Counted from the stretch's first letter, positions 16,776 to 26,083 are shown. The stretch: 64,000 bases of DNA from Gp6-AA40 sp963818645 (GCA_963818645.1 CAWFTF010000011.1:91423-155422); one strand, 5' to 3'. Numbers and translations: made by a program. The notes: generated by a model not told the origin, from the letters alone.

Positions 16776-17867
16776 TCACTTTCCGAATCCCGATGGCCTG
16801 ATCCAGAAGCGTCCACGCCACGTTGCGCCCGGGGCGATCGATTGAAGTTCACTATACGTCCCGCGGTGAGCCATGTTGATGGCATTCGTGATGCTCGCCA
16901 TCGGCTCGAAACAGATGAAATTCCTCTCCGCGGGTGGGGACGGTCCCTGCCCGCCGCGGCCTGCCCCTGATGGACTCGGCGCCCAGACGACAACCGAGCG
17001 ATATCCTTCGCCAATCACGACATCGAGACGCTGGTTCCTGCCCACGACCGACATCGTGGCCCGACCCATTGAATCGCGCACCAGGTCGCTGAACACATCG
17101 TCGAGGCTGTAGTCGCGGAGAGGCGCGGACGAGGGATTGGGAAAGAGTTCCTCGATGGACAGCGTTTCCCCCGTCGGTACTTTGTTCGCGTCGAGCTTCC
17201 ACTGAGTGCGAGCGCCGATCGAGATCGTCCACTCGTCGCGCGGGACGTCGGTCAACTGGAAGTAGGGATGAAAGCCGATCGCGACCGGCATGGTTTCGGC
17301 GCTGGTGTTCGTGATCGCAGTCTCCACTTCCAACTGGCCGTTTTCCAGGCGATACGTCATCTCGATCGTGTGGGCGAACGGCCACTGCTTCATCCACATC
17401 GGCTGACGGGCGAACTCGAGCCGGCTGGTGATCCATGCGGCTTCAGCGCTCGAGCGCAGCGCCGTGACCTGCCATTGATCGGTGGTCGTGAGGAAGCCGT
17501 GAATCGGGATGTTTCCGCGGACGTTGCCGAGGCTCATGTCGAACGCGTAGCGCTTGCCGTTCGCGTAGAACGCCTGTTCGTCCAGGCGATTGGCCCACGG
17601 ACCCATGAATGGGATCCCGGTGGCATTCGGTTGTGCCTTGAAGTCCGCGATCGTCTTGTGCGGGAATCGCAGCACGTTCTGTCCCTTGACGCGCATCTCG
17701 AACGCGATGTTTCCGACCGACGGCATGATCGAAACGACAATGTCGGATGTGCGATCGGTGAGCCTGACGATGTCGCCGTCGCGGACGGCGCTATACCGCT
17801 GCGCCAGGACGGGCGACGCGAATGTGTTCGCGAGCACGACGAGCAAGAAGAGGCGAAACGTTTTCAT
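16776..17867 (-). CDS. Secreted aldose 1-epimerase family protein
   Basis: 363 residues with signal peptide (MKTFRLFLLVVLANTFASPVLA). Galactose mutarotase-like fold: GIPFMGPWANRLDEQAFYANGKRYAF near 88-113, IHGFLTTTDQW with the conserved His, and PVAIGFHPYFQLTDVPRDEW with the second His. It would interconvert sugar anomers in the periplasm. First gene of an apparent operon with the cytochrome-PQQ dehydrogenase and tannase, suggesting work on plant-derived sugar or phenolic esters. It is divergent from the esterase gene, with 49 bp between. Confidence 0.88.
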   Translation of the reverse strand: MKTFRLFLLVVLANTFASPVLAQRYSAVRDGDIVRLTDRTSDIVVSIMPSVGNIAFEMRVKGQNVLRFPHKTIADFKAQPNATGIPFMGPWANRLDEQAFYANGKRYAFDMSLGNVRGNIPIHGFLTTTDQWQVTALRSSAEAAWITSRLEFARQPMWMKQWPFAHTIEMTYRLENGQLEVETAITNTSAETMPVAIGFHPYFQLTDVPRDEWTISIGARTQWKLDANKVPTGETLSIEELFPNPSSAPLRDYSLDDVFSDLVRDSMGRATMSVVGRNQRLDVVIGEGYRSVVVWAPSPSGAGRGGQGPSPPAERNFICFEPMASITNAINMAHRGTYSELQSIAPGATWRGRFWIRPSGFGK

Positions 17868-17916
17868 GCGCGTAGCCAGAGGCCCAAAGCCCGCGAAACA
17901 GTGTATTCTCCCGCGC

Positions 17917-18825
17917 ATGAGAACTGCATATTTCATTGTGGCTATCGCGCTCGGCGTTGCGCTTCCGGAAACGAGTGATGCGCAGCTGTCGCCATCCGCC
18001 AATTGGGCGGCGCACACGGCGAATCAGTACCGAGTCGTGCCCGACGTCACGTACCTCACGGCCAGCAACTACGAATCCAAGTTGGACATCTACGCGCGGC
18101 GCGACGTCACGACGCCGCAACCGACCCTCGTGTACTTCCACGGCGGATTCTGGGCAGCCGGCACGAAGGAGGGATCGCTCCTCTCGCTCATCCCGTGGAT
18201 GGAGATGGGGTGGAACGTCGTCAACGTGGAGTATCGATTGGCGCGCGTCGCTCCTGCGCCGGCGGCCGTCGAAGACTGCCTCTGCGCGCTGCGCTTCCTC
18301 GCGGCGCAAGCCAAGACCTACAACATCGACGTGAACAAGATCGTGACGATGGGCGAGTCAGCCGGAGGACATCTGGCGCTGACGAGCGCGATGATTCCGG
18401 AGAGCGCGGGTCTCGATCGTCAATGCGCCGGCGCGACGCCGGTGCCCACGGTGGCCGCGGCAATCAACTGGTTCGGTGTCACGGACGTCAACGATGTCAT
18501 CGATGGCCCCAATCGCGCCAACGCCGCGATGACGTGGCTTGGCAGCCTGCCGAATCGCACCGAGATCGCGAACCGGGTGTCGCCACTCAACTACGTTCGC
18601 AAGGGCCTGCCGCCGATCCTTTCGATCCACGGTGACGCCGATCGCGTCGTGCCGTACCAGCACGGCGTCCGGCTGCACGAGGCGCTCAACAAGGTTGGCG
18701 TCGTCAACCAGTTGATCACGATCCCGGGAGGCGGCCATGGCAACTTCACTCCGGAGCAGCGCACGATGATCTACTCGACGATCCAGCAGTTCCTCAAGAA
18801 GAATGGACTCATGGTTGCTGAGTGA
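17917..18825 (+). CDS. Secreted alpha/beta hydrolase, HSL-type esterase/lipase
   Basis: 302 residues; signal peptide to about residue 23. YFHGGFWAAGTKEG holds the HGG oxyanion motif of hormone-sensitive-lipase-type esterases, MGESAGGHLAL the catalytic Ser, HGDADRVVPYQHG the Asp, and GGGHGNF the His. It probably deacetylates or de-esterifies short-chain substrates. The ATG at 17917 is chosen because a signal peptide follows at once. Its stop overlaps the GTG of the sensor kinase (GTGA), so the two are likely co-translated. Confidence 0.88.
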   Translation: MRTAYFIVAIALGVALPETSDAQLSPSANWAAHTANQYRVVPDVTYLTASNYESKLDIYARRDVTTPQPTLVYFHGGFWAAGTKEGSLLSLIPWMEMGWNVVNVEYRLARVAPAPAAVEDCLCALRFLAAQAKTYNIDVNKIVTMGESAGGHLALTSAMIPESAGLDRQCAGATPVPTVAAAINWFGVTDVNDVIDGPNRANAAMTWLGSLPNRTEIANRVSPLNYVRKGLPPILSIHGDADRVVPYQHGVRLHEALNKVGVVNQLITIPGGGHGNFTPEQRTMIYSTIQQFLKKNGLMVAE

Positions 18826-20693
18826 AACGACTGCCCGCCGGCGCCACGGTCTACGTCGTCGCTCTCGTCGGAACCGGCGCGGCAGCGCTGATCCGTCACG
18901 TCGTCGGTGATCTCGGCGGTCGTGGGCCACTCGGGCCGTTCTTCCTGGTCATTCTTCTCACGGGATGGCTTGGCGGATGGAAGCCGGGAGCCTTCGCCAC
19001 GATTCTGTGCACGCTCGCTACGGGCTTCTTCGTCGAGCGCACGGGGTTCGCGTTCAACGATATCGGCGACGGCATCGCAGTCGCGCTCTTCTTCGTCTTC
19101 GGTCTCCTCACCAGCTGGGTGTGTGAAATCAGTCATCGCCGGGGCCGTCGTCTGCAGGCGCAGGAGCAGGATCTGCACGCGGGACAGAGACTGCTCGAAG
19201 AAACCGAGGAGCGCTACCGGTTGCTCACCGAAGCGCAGTCCGGCATGGTGTGGACGCTGCGGCCCGACAACACCGTCGACTTCGTCAATTCCGCGTGGGT
19301 GTCGTACACCGGCCGCACACTGAAAGAGGTGGACGCCGACGGCTGGCGAGATCTGATCCATCCGGACGATCGCGAGGCCATGATCGCCACGATCACTACT
19401 CCACTCGAACGCGGCGAGCCGCACGAAGTGCAGGTCCGCTTTCGGCGTCACGACGGCATGTACCGCCGAGTGCTGTCGCGCGTCGTTCCGGTGCGGGATG
19501 CTGATGGCACGGTGGTGAAGTGGATCGGCACGACGACAGACATTCACGATCTGTGGCTGGCCCGTGAAGGCCTGCGTGAGAGTACGGTGAAGCTTCAGGA
19601 GAGCGAGAAGAGATTCTCCAGTGTGGCTTCCGCGCCGGTGATGATCTGGAGCTCCGGCCCAGACAAGCGGTGCGACTGGTTCAACGAAGCGTGGCTCGCC
19701 TTTACCGGACGAACGCTCGAGCAGGAACTCGGTGATGGCTGGCTCGAGGGTGTGCACCCACAGGATCGAGAACGCTACGTCGATACGTACGTGCGCGCAT
19801 TCGACGCGCGACAGCCGTTCACCATGGAGTACCGCCTTCGACATCACGACGGCACGTACCGTCGGATACTCGACGAAGGTGTACCACGATCCATCGAAGG
19901 AAGGTTTTACGGCTACATCGGTTCCGCAGTCGACGTCACGGAGCAGCGGCTGCTCGAGGAGCAGTTGCTGCAGTCGAAGAAGATGGAGGCCGTGGGACAG
20001 CTGGCTGGTGGAGTCGCGCACGACTTCAACAACCTGCTGACGATCATCAACGGCTACACCGACCTGATGCTGGCCCGGTTCACGGCGGAAGACACGACGC
20101 GCCACGATCTCGAAGAGGTACGCATTGCCGGACAGCGCGCGGCGTCGCTCACGAGTCAGCTCCTGGCCTTCGGTCGCCGGCAGACCATGCAGCCAACGGT
20201 GCTCGATCTCGGTGTGGAAGTCGCCGAATCGGCAAAGACGCTGCGTCGTGTCCTCGGTTCTGACGTGGAGGTCTCAGTCGAGAGCGACGGCACGCGTGCG
20301 CAGACGAGAGCCGATCGCAATCAGATCGCGCAGGTGCTCCTGAACCTGGCAGTCAACGCTCGTGAGGCGATGCCCGATGGGGGGCGACTGACACTCGCCA
20401 CCAGCGTCGTCGAATTCGGAGGCACCAATGCGAACCGCCACCCCAGGCTCATGCCGCGGCGCTACGTGCGGCTCGCGATCAGCGACACCGGCCACGGGAT
20501 GACACCCGAGGTGAGGGCCAGAATCTTCGAGCCGTTCTTCACCACCAAAGAGTTCGGAAAGGGCAGCGGCCTCGGACTCTCCGTCGCTCACGGCATCGTC
20601 GAACAGAGCGGCGGCCACATCGAGGTCGAGAGCGAGCCCGGGCGCGGCACGACGTTTCTCATCTATCTTCCCTGCGTCAGCGACGTCTCTTGA
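18822..20693 (+). CDS. PAS-domain membrane sensor histidine kinase
   Basis: 623 residues from GTG. Three hydrophobic helices (about 5-85, including PFFLVILLTGWLGG) anchor it in the membrane. A short coiled coil, two PAS/PAC domains (about 130-245 and 260-375), a dimerisation/phosphoacceptor domain with GGVAHDFNN (phospho-His near 400) and an HATPase domain follow, with VLLNLAVNAREAMPDGG (N box), SDTGHGM (G1) and FTTKEFGKGSGLGLS (F/G2). No receiver domain is attached and no response regulator lies nearby, so its partner is elsewhere. It overlaps the esterase gene by 4 bases, suggesting expression tied to ester metabolism. Confidence 0.92.
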   Translation: MKRLPAGATVYVVALVGTGAAALIRHVVGDLGGRGPLGPFFLVILLTGWLGGWKPGAFATILCTLATGFFVERTGFAFNDIGDGIAVALFFVFGLLTSWVCEISHRRGRRLQAQEQDLHAGQRLLEETEERYRLLTEAQSGMVWTLRPDNTVDFVNSAWVSYTGRTLKEVDADGWRDLIHPDDREAMIATITTPLERGEPHEVQVRFRRHDGMYRRVLSRVVPVRDADGTVVKWIGTTTDIHDLWLAREGLRESTVKLQESEKRFSSVASAPVMIWSSGPDKRCDWFNEAWLAFTGRTLEQELGDGWLEGVHPQDRERYVDTYVRAFDARQPFTMEYRLRHHDGTYRRILDEGVPRSIEGRFYGYIGSAVDVTEQRLLEEQLLQSKKMEAVGQLAGGVAHDFNNLLTIINGYTDLMLARFTAEDTTRHDLEEVRIAGQRAASLTSQLLAFGRRQTMQPTVLDLGVEVAESAKTLRRVLGSDVEVSVESDGTRAQTRADRNQIAQVLLNLAVNAREAMPDGGRLTLATSVVEFGGTNANRHPRLMPRRYVRLAISDTGHGMTPEVRARIFEPFFTTKEFGKGSGLGLSVAHGIVEQSGGHIEVESEPGRGTTFLIYLPCVSDVS

Positions 20694-20751
20694 CCGATGC
20701 TGGAGGCGGGCATACGCTTGCGTCCTGCGTTCACACCCCGGGAGGTTCTCG

Positions 20752-21144
20752 ATGCGACATCGCTTCGCCGTCGTGCTTGTGGCCGCAACACTCGTGGTGG
20801 TGGCAGGCTCCGTCTCCGCACATCATTCGGTCTCCGGGCAATACGATGCGTCCAGGCCGTTGACTCTGACCGGTGTGATCTCGAAGGTGGACTGGATCAA
20901 TCCGCACATCTACCTGCACCTCGACGTCAAGGAGAAGGACGGCGCCGTCACGACGTGGACGCTCTCGACGCTGCCGACGGCGATGATGCGTCGCGCCGGG
21001 TTGACGAAGGAATCGCTGCAGGGACAGCCCGGAGAAGTCGTGACGATCACCGCGATCGCGGCCAGAGATGAGACGAAGAAACTGGGCTGGATTTCCAAGA
21101 TCACTTACGCGGACGGACATCACGTTCAACTCGGCAGGGATTAA
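20752..21144 (+). CDS. DUF6152 family secreted protein
   Basis: 130 residues with signal peptide ending VSA, then AHHSVSGQYDASRPLTLTG, the family's characteristic start after cleavage, and VDWINPHIYLHLDV. It is a small beta-rich periplasmic protein of unknown function, common in Acidobacteriota and proteobacteria beside the type of secreted protein encoded next (21174-22064), 29 bp downstream. These two look like a pair. Confidence 0.85.
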   Translation: MRHRFAVVLVAATLVVVAGSVSAHHSVSGQYDASRPLTLTGVISKVDWINPHIYLHLDVKEKDGAVTTWTLSTLPTAMMRRAGLTKESLQGQPGEVVTITAIAARDETKKLGWISKITYADGHHVQLGRD

Positions 21145-21173
21145 TCAGGGTTGTGGAGTAAAGGAGAGCGGAC

Positions 21174-22064
21174 ATGACTCACCGATTTCCCTTCGGATGT
21201 CTCGTCGTAGCTGCGGTCGTTGCGATGAGCGCACCCGCGGCTGCACAAGGCCCGCGAATGACTGCCGAGCGTCTCGCTGAACTGGCGAAGAAGGCGACGC
21301 CTCATCTGGCCGACGGCAAGTCGGATCTCAATGGCACCTGGGATCACCTGGGCGGCATCGAGTTCGTGCGTCCGCAGAATCTCGACAATGGATCGGTGTG
21401 CGTCGTGGGATGCCCGCCGGCGGCAGCAGCGGGCGCGGGCGGAGCTGGTGCTCGTGCTGGCGGAGCCGGCGCGCGAGCTGGCGGCCCACCAGCCGCACCA
21501 CCTGCGCCGAACTTCCCGAAGTACAAGCAGGAGTTCCTGGCCAAGGTGAAAGACCTGAGCGAACGGCAGGTCGAGGTCGATACCGCGCTGCAGTGCCAGC
21601 CGCCGGGCGTGCCGCGCATCGGGCCGCCCGCGAAGATCGTTCAGACGGCGCGCGAAGTGCTGTTCCTCTACGACGATGTGAATGGGTCGTTCTTCAGAAT
21701 CATCCCGACCGATGGCCGCGCGCATCGAAAGGATCTGCCGGCGAGTTATCTGGGCGACGCGATTGGAAGATATGAAGGCGATACGCTCGTGGTCGAGACG
21801 GTGAACTTCAACGAAGAGACGTGGCTCAGCGACAACGGCGCCTTCCACACGAAGGACCTGAAAGTCGTCGAACGGCTGCGCCGTGTTGGCGACACTCTTC
21901 AGTACGAAGCGACTGCATCCGATCCATCTGTGCTGGTCGAGCCGTGGAAGGAACGCACGCAGACGCTCTGGCTCACCGACCGCGAGATCGAAGAGTCGCC
22001 GCGCTGCGAGGATCGCGACCTCGATCTAATCAAGGACGGGTCGCATCACGACAATCCGCGCTAG
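21174..22064 (+). CDS. Secreted protein of unknown function with YEGDTLVVET motif
   Basis: 296 residues; signal peptide ending APAAAQG; a Gly/Ala/Arg low-complexity segment (about 82-103) made of a repeated GGAGARA heptapeptide; then the conserved body with FFRIIPTDGRAHRKD, GRYEGDTLVVETVNFNEETWL and LKVVERLRRVGDTLQYEATASDP. Two relatives in this window (26934-27760 and 58824-59909) share the EGDTLVV block. They are frequent beside DUF6152 genes. Function unknown; the ribosome-binding site AAAGGAGAG supports the start. Confidence 0.75.
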   Translation: MTHRFPFGCLVVAAVVAMSAPAAAQGPRMTAERLAELAKKATPHLADGKSDLNGTWDHLGGIEFVRPQNLDNGSVCVVGCPPAAAAGAGGAGARAGGAGARAGGPPAAPPAPNFPKYKQEFLAKVKDLSERQVEVDTALQCQPPGVPRIGPPAKIVQTAREVLFLYDDVNGSFFRIIPTDGRAHRKDLPASYLGDAIGRYEGDTLVVETVNFNEETWLSDNGAFHTKDLKVVERLRRVGDTLQYEATASDPSVLVEPWKERTQTLWLTDREIEESPRCEDRDLDLIKDGSHHDNPR

Positions 22065-22067
22065 CTG

Positions 22068-22160
22068 GTGGGTGGTTAGTGGTTGGTGGTTGGCGGTTAG
22101 TGGTTTAGGCAGTAGGCAGTAGGCGGTTCACAGTTCACAGCGAACCGTGAACTGCCTACT
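22068..22160. repeat. Heptamer-repeat block (GGTTAGT then AGGCAGT types) with hairpin
   Basis: Tandem GGTTAGT/GGTTGGT units run into AGGCAGT/AGGCGGT/TCACAGT units, then a complementary arm GTGAACTGCCTACT. It separates convergent genes and provides the stop and about the last nine codons of the sorbosone-dehydrogenase-like gene. Confidence 0.7.
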
Positions 22161-23435
22161 TAACTTCTTGGGCGCGAGTCGAACGATCGACGCTCCCTGC
22201 AGGATGTAGATCGACCCGTCGGGTGCCTGACGAACTTCGCGAACGCGTTGCTTCTCATCCGCCAGCAGTTGTTCCTCGGCAGTGACTCGCTCGCCATTGA
22301 GGACGAGCCGCACGAGGTGCTGACCGGCCATCGCGCCGATGAACAGGTTCCCTTTCCATTCCGGGAACATGTCGCCCGTGTAGAACATCATCCCCGACGG
22401 CGCGATCGAGGGCACCCAGTAGTAGATCGGCTCTTCGACGTCGGGCCTCGACGTGGCGCCGTCGCCGACGCGGACGTTCTTGCGGCCATCGAGTTGCCGC
22501 GCGTCGTACTGACGTCCGTACGACACGTCGGGCCAGCCGTAGTCCTTGCCTGCGCGGACGATGTCGATCTCGTCGCCGCCCTGTGGTCCGTGGTCGATCA
22601 TCCAGAGCTCGCCGGTCTGCGGATTAAGCGCAGCGCCCTCGGGATCCTTGAAGCCGTGCGCGAACGTCTCGGCGAGCACGGTCGCGCGGTTGAGCCAGGG
22701 ATTGTCTTTGGGAATCGAACCGTCACGGTTGATGCGAATGACACGCCCGGTGAAGTTGCGGCGAATATCAGGGTTGTCGGCGAACGTGTGTTCCACGCCA
22801 TCGAGGTCCGAATCGTAGAACCGGAAACGGTCGGCGCCGCCAACCAGCAGTGTGCCATCGCGCGCGATGACGATGCGCCGCTCGACGCCTTCGGCAAGGA
22901 CGTCGACATCTTCGAGCCTCGTGTTGTCCGCGCTCAGTTTTGCCCGCGCCACTCGCTCGGCTCCGAGTTGCATCGTCCGGCGTTCGACGAACGGCTTCGT
23001 CCAGACGCGCTCGTAGAAGAACTCGATCGGCCACGACGCTGGCGCCTCGCCCTTCGGCGGTGCGAAGTAGGTGAAGTAAAGCGTTCGGTTCTTCGCGAAG
23101 TCGGGATCGAGGACGACGTCGTGGAGCCCCTGTGCGGCGACCGACTTGACGCCCGGCACTCCTTCGAGCGGCGCAGAGACGACGCCCTCGGGCCTGACGA
23201 TGCGCATCGTGCCGGAGTTCTGCGTCACGAGGATGTTGCCATCGGGCAGGAACGCGATCGCCCACGCGCCGGTCAGCCCCGTAGCGATCGTCTGCGTCGC
23301 GAACGGCGCCGAGGGCTTGGCCGGTTTCGGTGCATCCGTCTGCCCGGCGAATGCGGGCTTCGGTTCAGGCGATTGCGCGCTGACCGTGACCAGCGCCACG
23401 GTCAGCGTCGCGATGATGCAGAGTGATTTGCTCAT
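22128..23435 (-). CDS. PQQ-dependent sugar dehydrogenase (soluble GDH/sorbosone type)
   Basis: 435-residue secreted six-bladed quinoprotein, unrelated to the eight-bladed enzymes here. Signal peptide to about residue 20; TGLTGAWAIAFLPDGNILVTQNSG near 53-76; LHDVVLDPDFAKNRTLYFTY near 110; HGFKDPEGAALNPQTGELWMIDHGPQGGDEI near 255, with the catalytic-type His and PQQ/Ca-binding residues; and DYGWPDVSYG. It would oxidise aldoses to lactones. The C-terminal tail (SRQFTVRCEL) is encoded by the heptamer repeat and is probably not part of the fold. Confidence 0.9.
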   Translation of the reverse strand: MSKSLCIIATLTVALVTVSAQSPEPKPAFAGQTDAPKPAKPSAPFATQTIATGLTGAWAIAFLPDGNILVTQNSGTMRIVRPEGVVSAPLEGVPGVKSVAAQGLHDVVLDPDFAKNRTLYFTYFAPPKGEAPASWPIEFFYERVWTKPFVERRTMQLGAERVARAKLSADNTRLEDVDVLAEGVERRIVIARDGTLLVGGADRFRFYDSDLDGVEHTFADNPDIRRNFTGRVIRINRDGSIPKDNPWLNRATVLAETFAHGFKDPEGAALNPQTGELWMIDHGPQGGDEIDIVRAGKDYGWPDVSYGRQYDARQLDGRKNVRVGDGATSRPDVEEPIYYWVPSIAPSGMMFYTGDMFPEWKGNLFIGAMAGQHLVRLVLNGERVTAEEQLLADEKQRVREVRQAPDGSIYILQGASIVRLAPKKLSRQFTVRCEL

Positions 23436-23553
23436 CGATCGATGTCAACTGCCAACTGCCTAGCGACTACGACACACCGACTGCCGAGGCACTGAGCCAA
23501 AATAGGCCTCGTGCCTACTGCCTCGTGTGACGTAATCGAGTAAGCAGGATCGC
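23436..23553. repeat. Degenerate CAACTGC/CTACTGC repeat gap
   Basis: Short intergenic gap between two minus-strand genes. It contains CAACTGC-CAACTGC units and GAGGCAC/GTGCCTACTGCCTC arms. It is a decayed member of the heptamer set. Confidence 0.4.
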
Positions 23554-25050
23554 TTACGGCGCAGTGCACTTCCAATTCGCCGCGTCCTTCATATTCCCGG
23601 TGCCGTTGTATTTCGCGTACTGGGGATACGCGCACAACGGTCGGCTCAGTCCGCTTTCAGGATTGAAGGCCGTGATCTCGGCCGGCATCGTCCCCTTCTC
23701 GCGCCAGGCCTCGAGCGCACCGATCGTGTCGAACGTGTTGGGGCCGACTCCGCCACGACAGTGGCCCATGCCGGGGACCATGAAGAGTCGCGCGACGTCC
23801 TGCTTCTTGCCCATCTTGTCGCCGACGCTCTCGTAGTAGGCGACGGTGTTCTCGGGAGTGATACCCGTATCGCCCCAGCCCGCGTAGAGCAGCAGCTTGC
23901 CGCCGTGCGCCTTGAACTTCGTCAGATCTGGATCGGTCGCGTCCACGAAGCCGACCTTCGCGTCGATGATCGGCATGTCGCGATCCAGGTTGAACGACTT
24001 CCAGTCGTAGTTCTCGTTCTGAAAGCCCCAGATGCGTACCGTGTCGTAGCCGCCGCCCGGCAGACCGGTCGGTGGACTGAGTGGCGGCAGCGGATTGCTC
24101 AATGCCTGTCCTGAGAAAATCAGCTCGCCTTTGCTGTTCTTCACGCCGCCGTAGAAGGTCTCGACAGTCTTCATCTGCGCCGCGGTCAGGCAGTTCTCGG
24201 TGTCCTCGCCCGAGCACGCCAGCTTGGAGAAGTCGAAGCTGCATGAGCGCGGGTTGTTGACGAAGCCTTCCTTGTACTGGTCGCAGGCATTCATCAGCGC
24301 CTTCGATACCATTTCGGCCTTGGCCGGCGGAATGGCGCCCTCGGGGTGGCGTGCCAGCTCGATGTTCCGCGAGACGCCGGCTGTGTGCATGTGAATGTGG
24401 CGGTTTGCGAGGGCACCGGCGATGATGCCGTCGTAGTCGTCAGGGAATCGCTGCGCCGCCATCACGCCCTGACGGCCGCCGGTCGAACATCCTTTGTAGT
24501 ACGAGAGTTGCGGCGCCTTGCCGTAGAACTCGTCGACGAGCCGTTTCGACGTCACCGTCATCTCGTGCAGCGCGCGATGCGAGAAATCGACGATCTTCTC
24601 GGGGTGGCCGAGCGCGAACATCCCGTTCGGTCCGTCGGCGGCGGTGTGACCGGTATCGTTGCCGGCTGTCGCGTAGCCGCGGCGCAGCGCGACCTGCATC
24701 TCGCCATAGCCTTGAATCGACCCACCGAAGCCGCCGTTGCCGACCGCCATGAATTTGCCGTTCCAATCCGCGGAGGGGAGCCACAACTCGGCGTTGATGT
24801 TCGAATCGCTCGACGGCTTCAGCACCAGCTTCACGCGGCAATGCGCGGGAATCGGCTGCGCCGCCTGCGTTGGCGCATTGCCCTGGCCGCCTGGTTGCAC
24901 GAATGGCCCCGCGGCAACGAGCTGCGCGCTCGTGATCGTGACGTTGGGAATCGAGACGGACGTCAAGGACTCACACGGCGCCGCGGCGACGATGGTGGAG
25001 AAGCACGCGGAACCGATGACAGCGATGAGTGCGGATGTTTTCAAATTCAT
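23554..25050 (-). CDS. Tannase/feruloyl esterase family hydrolase, copy 2
   Basis: 498 residues from ATG 25050 (MNLKTSALIAVIGSACF signal peptide). It is strongly similar over the whole length to the copy at 13361: WNGKFMAVGNGGFGGSIQGYG, GCSTGGRQGVMAAQRF with the catalytic Ser, LLLYAGWGDTGITPENTV, PGMGHCRGGVG and the terminal WKCTAP. An upstream in-frame start at 25098 lacks a signal-peptide context and is rejected. The pair indicates duplication, with divergence in the lid region around residues 270-330. Confidence 0.9.
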   Translation of the reverse strand: MNLKTSALIAVIGSACFSTIVAAAPCESLTSVSIPNVTITSAQLVAAGPFVQPGGQGNAPTQAAQPIPAHCRVKLVLKPSSDSNINAELWLPSADWNGKFMAVGNGGFGGSIQGYGEMQVALRRGYATAGNDTGHTAADGPNGMFALGHPEKIVDFSHRALHEMTVTSKRLVDEFYGKAPQLSYYKGCSTGGRQGVMAAQRFPDDYDGIIAGALANRHIHMHTAGVSRNIELARHPEGAIPPAKAEMVSKALMNACDQYKEGFVNNPRSCSFDFSKLACSGEDTENCLTAAQMKTVETFYGGVKNSKGELIFSGQALSNPLPPLSPPTGLPGGGYDTVRIWGFQNENYDWKSFNLDRDMPIIDAKVGFVDATDPDLTKFKAHGGKLLLYAGWGDTGITPENTVAYYESVGDKMGKKQDVARLFMVPGMGHCRGGVGPNTFDTIGALEAWREKGTMPAEITAFNPESGLSRPLCAYPQYAKYNGTGNMKDAANWKCTAP

Positions 25051-25062
25051 AGTCGGACTCCC

Positions 25063-25084
25063 AGGCGGGTCTAAAGACCCGCCT
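25063..25084. terminator. Perfect 10-bp-arm hairpin
   Basis: AGGCGGGTCT, loop AA, AGACCCGCCT. It lies between two minus-strand genes, after the NHL gene and before the tannase start. It is the same GCGGGTCY stem type as at 10590 and 33964. Adjacent bases 25086-25115 carry half a heptamer repeat (CTACTGC units). Confidence 0.5.
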
Positions 25085-25105
25085 CTACCACCAACCACCT
25101 ACCGC

Positions 25106-26083
25106 CTACTGCTTACTGCCGTTGAACCGATGCACGCGGCCGAATGCGCTGAACTCTGATACGAACAGATCGCCGTGCGCGTTGAGCGCTACACCGTGCG
25201 GCGAGAGCACGAAACCCTGACGCCACTGCGCCGGCGGGATCTTGTTGGTGCCGGTGCCTTGCTCCGTATTGGCTCCGATGCGGGTGACCACGGCGCCCGC
25301 CTTGTCGAGCACCGTCACGCGACCATTGAGTTCGCCGACGATCGCGTTGTCACCATCAATCACGATTGCGGCTGGCAGGAGGAGATCTTTCGCCACCACG
25401 CCAAGGAACTCTCCGTCGAGTGACATGTGCACGACGCGGTTGTTGGCGCGATCGCACGCGATGATGCGTGCCGGCTGAAACCGTGTGTCGATCGCCAGCT
25501 TGTGCAGTGTGTTGAAGCTATACGGCGCCTGCTTGCCGCCGAACGACGCGATGTACTTGCCGGCCTTGTCGAACCGGTGAATGTAGTCGCTTGCGTAACC
25601 GTCGGTGACGTAGATGTCGCCATTGGGCGCGACGTCGAGACCCGTGAGCAGCAGCGCGAGCTGATTGCTCCGCGCGTTCCTCACCTTGTACTGATCCGGA
25701 ATAGCCGACGAGCCGATCGTCATGACGATGTTGCCTTCGAGCGTCATTTTGACGATCGTCTGTCCGCGCAGCGTGGCGCCGTACAGGAACTCGCCATCCG
25801 CCTGCTTGCGAATTACGAAGCCATGAAAGTCGCTCGGCGCACCAGTCACGTTGCGCAGGAACGCCCCTTCCGGCGAGAAGACCTGGAGACCCGCGGACGG
25901 ATCCTGCACGCTGACGTAGACCTCTCCTGTGGAGCTGACAGCCACGTCGCCGTGCTGATTGCCAAGCTGTTCGCGTCCCTGTGGAAGCTTGAGCCAGTCG
26001 GCAGCGACGGTGTAGGTGCTGGCAGCCGTAATCGTCGCCACGAGTGCGGCGGCTGCGAAGAATGCGAGCATCAACGGTTTCAT
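25106..26083 (-). CDS. Secreted NHL-type beta-propeller protein
   Basis: 325 residues; signal peptide about 1-27. Blades with VSSTGEVYVSVQDPSAGLQVFSPEG, LDVAPNGDIYVTDGYASDYIHRFDKAG and ALNAHGDLFVSEFS are typical of NHL propellers that bind or lyse small ligands. The start overlaps the stop of the substrate-binding protein gene (ATGA), so the two are translationally coupled and probably work together. Function unknown. Confidence 0.8.
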   Translation of the reverse strand: MKPLMLAFFAAAALVATITAASTYTVAADWLKLPQGREQLGNQHGDVAVSSTGEVYVSVQDPSAGLQVFSPEGAFLRNVTGAPSDFHGFVIRKQADGEFLYGATLRGQTIVKMTLEGNIVMTIGSSAIPDQYKVRNARSNQLALLLTGLDVAPNGDIYVTDGYASDYIHRFDKAGKYIASFGGKQAPYSFNTLHKLAIDTRFQPARIIACDRANNRVVHMSLDGEFLGVVAKDLLLPAAIVIDGDNAIVGELNGRVTVLDKAGAVVTRIGANTEQGTGTNKIPPAQWRQGFVLSPHGVALNAHGDLFVSEFSAFGRVHRFNGSKQ

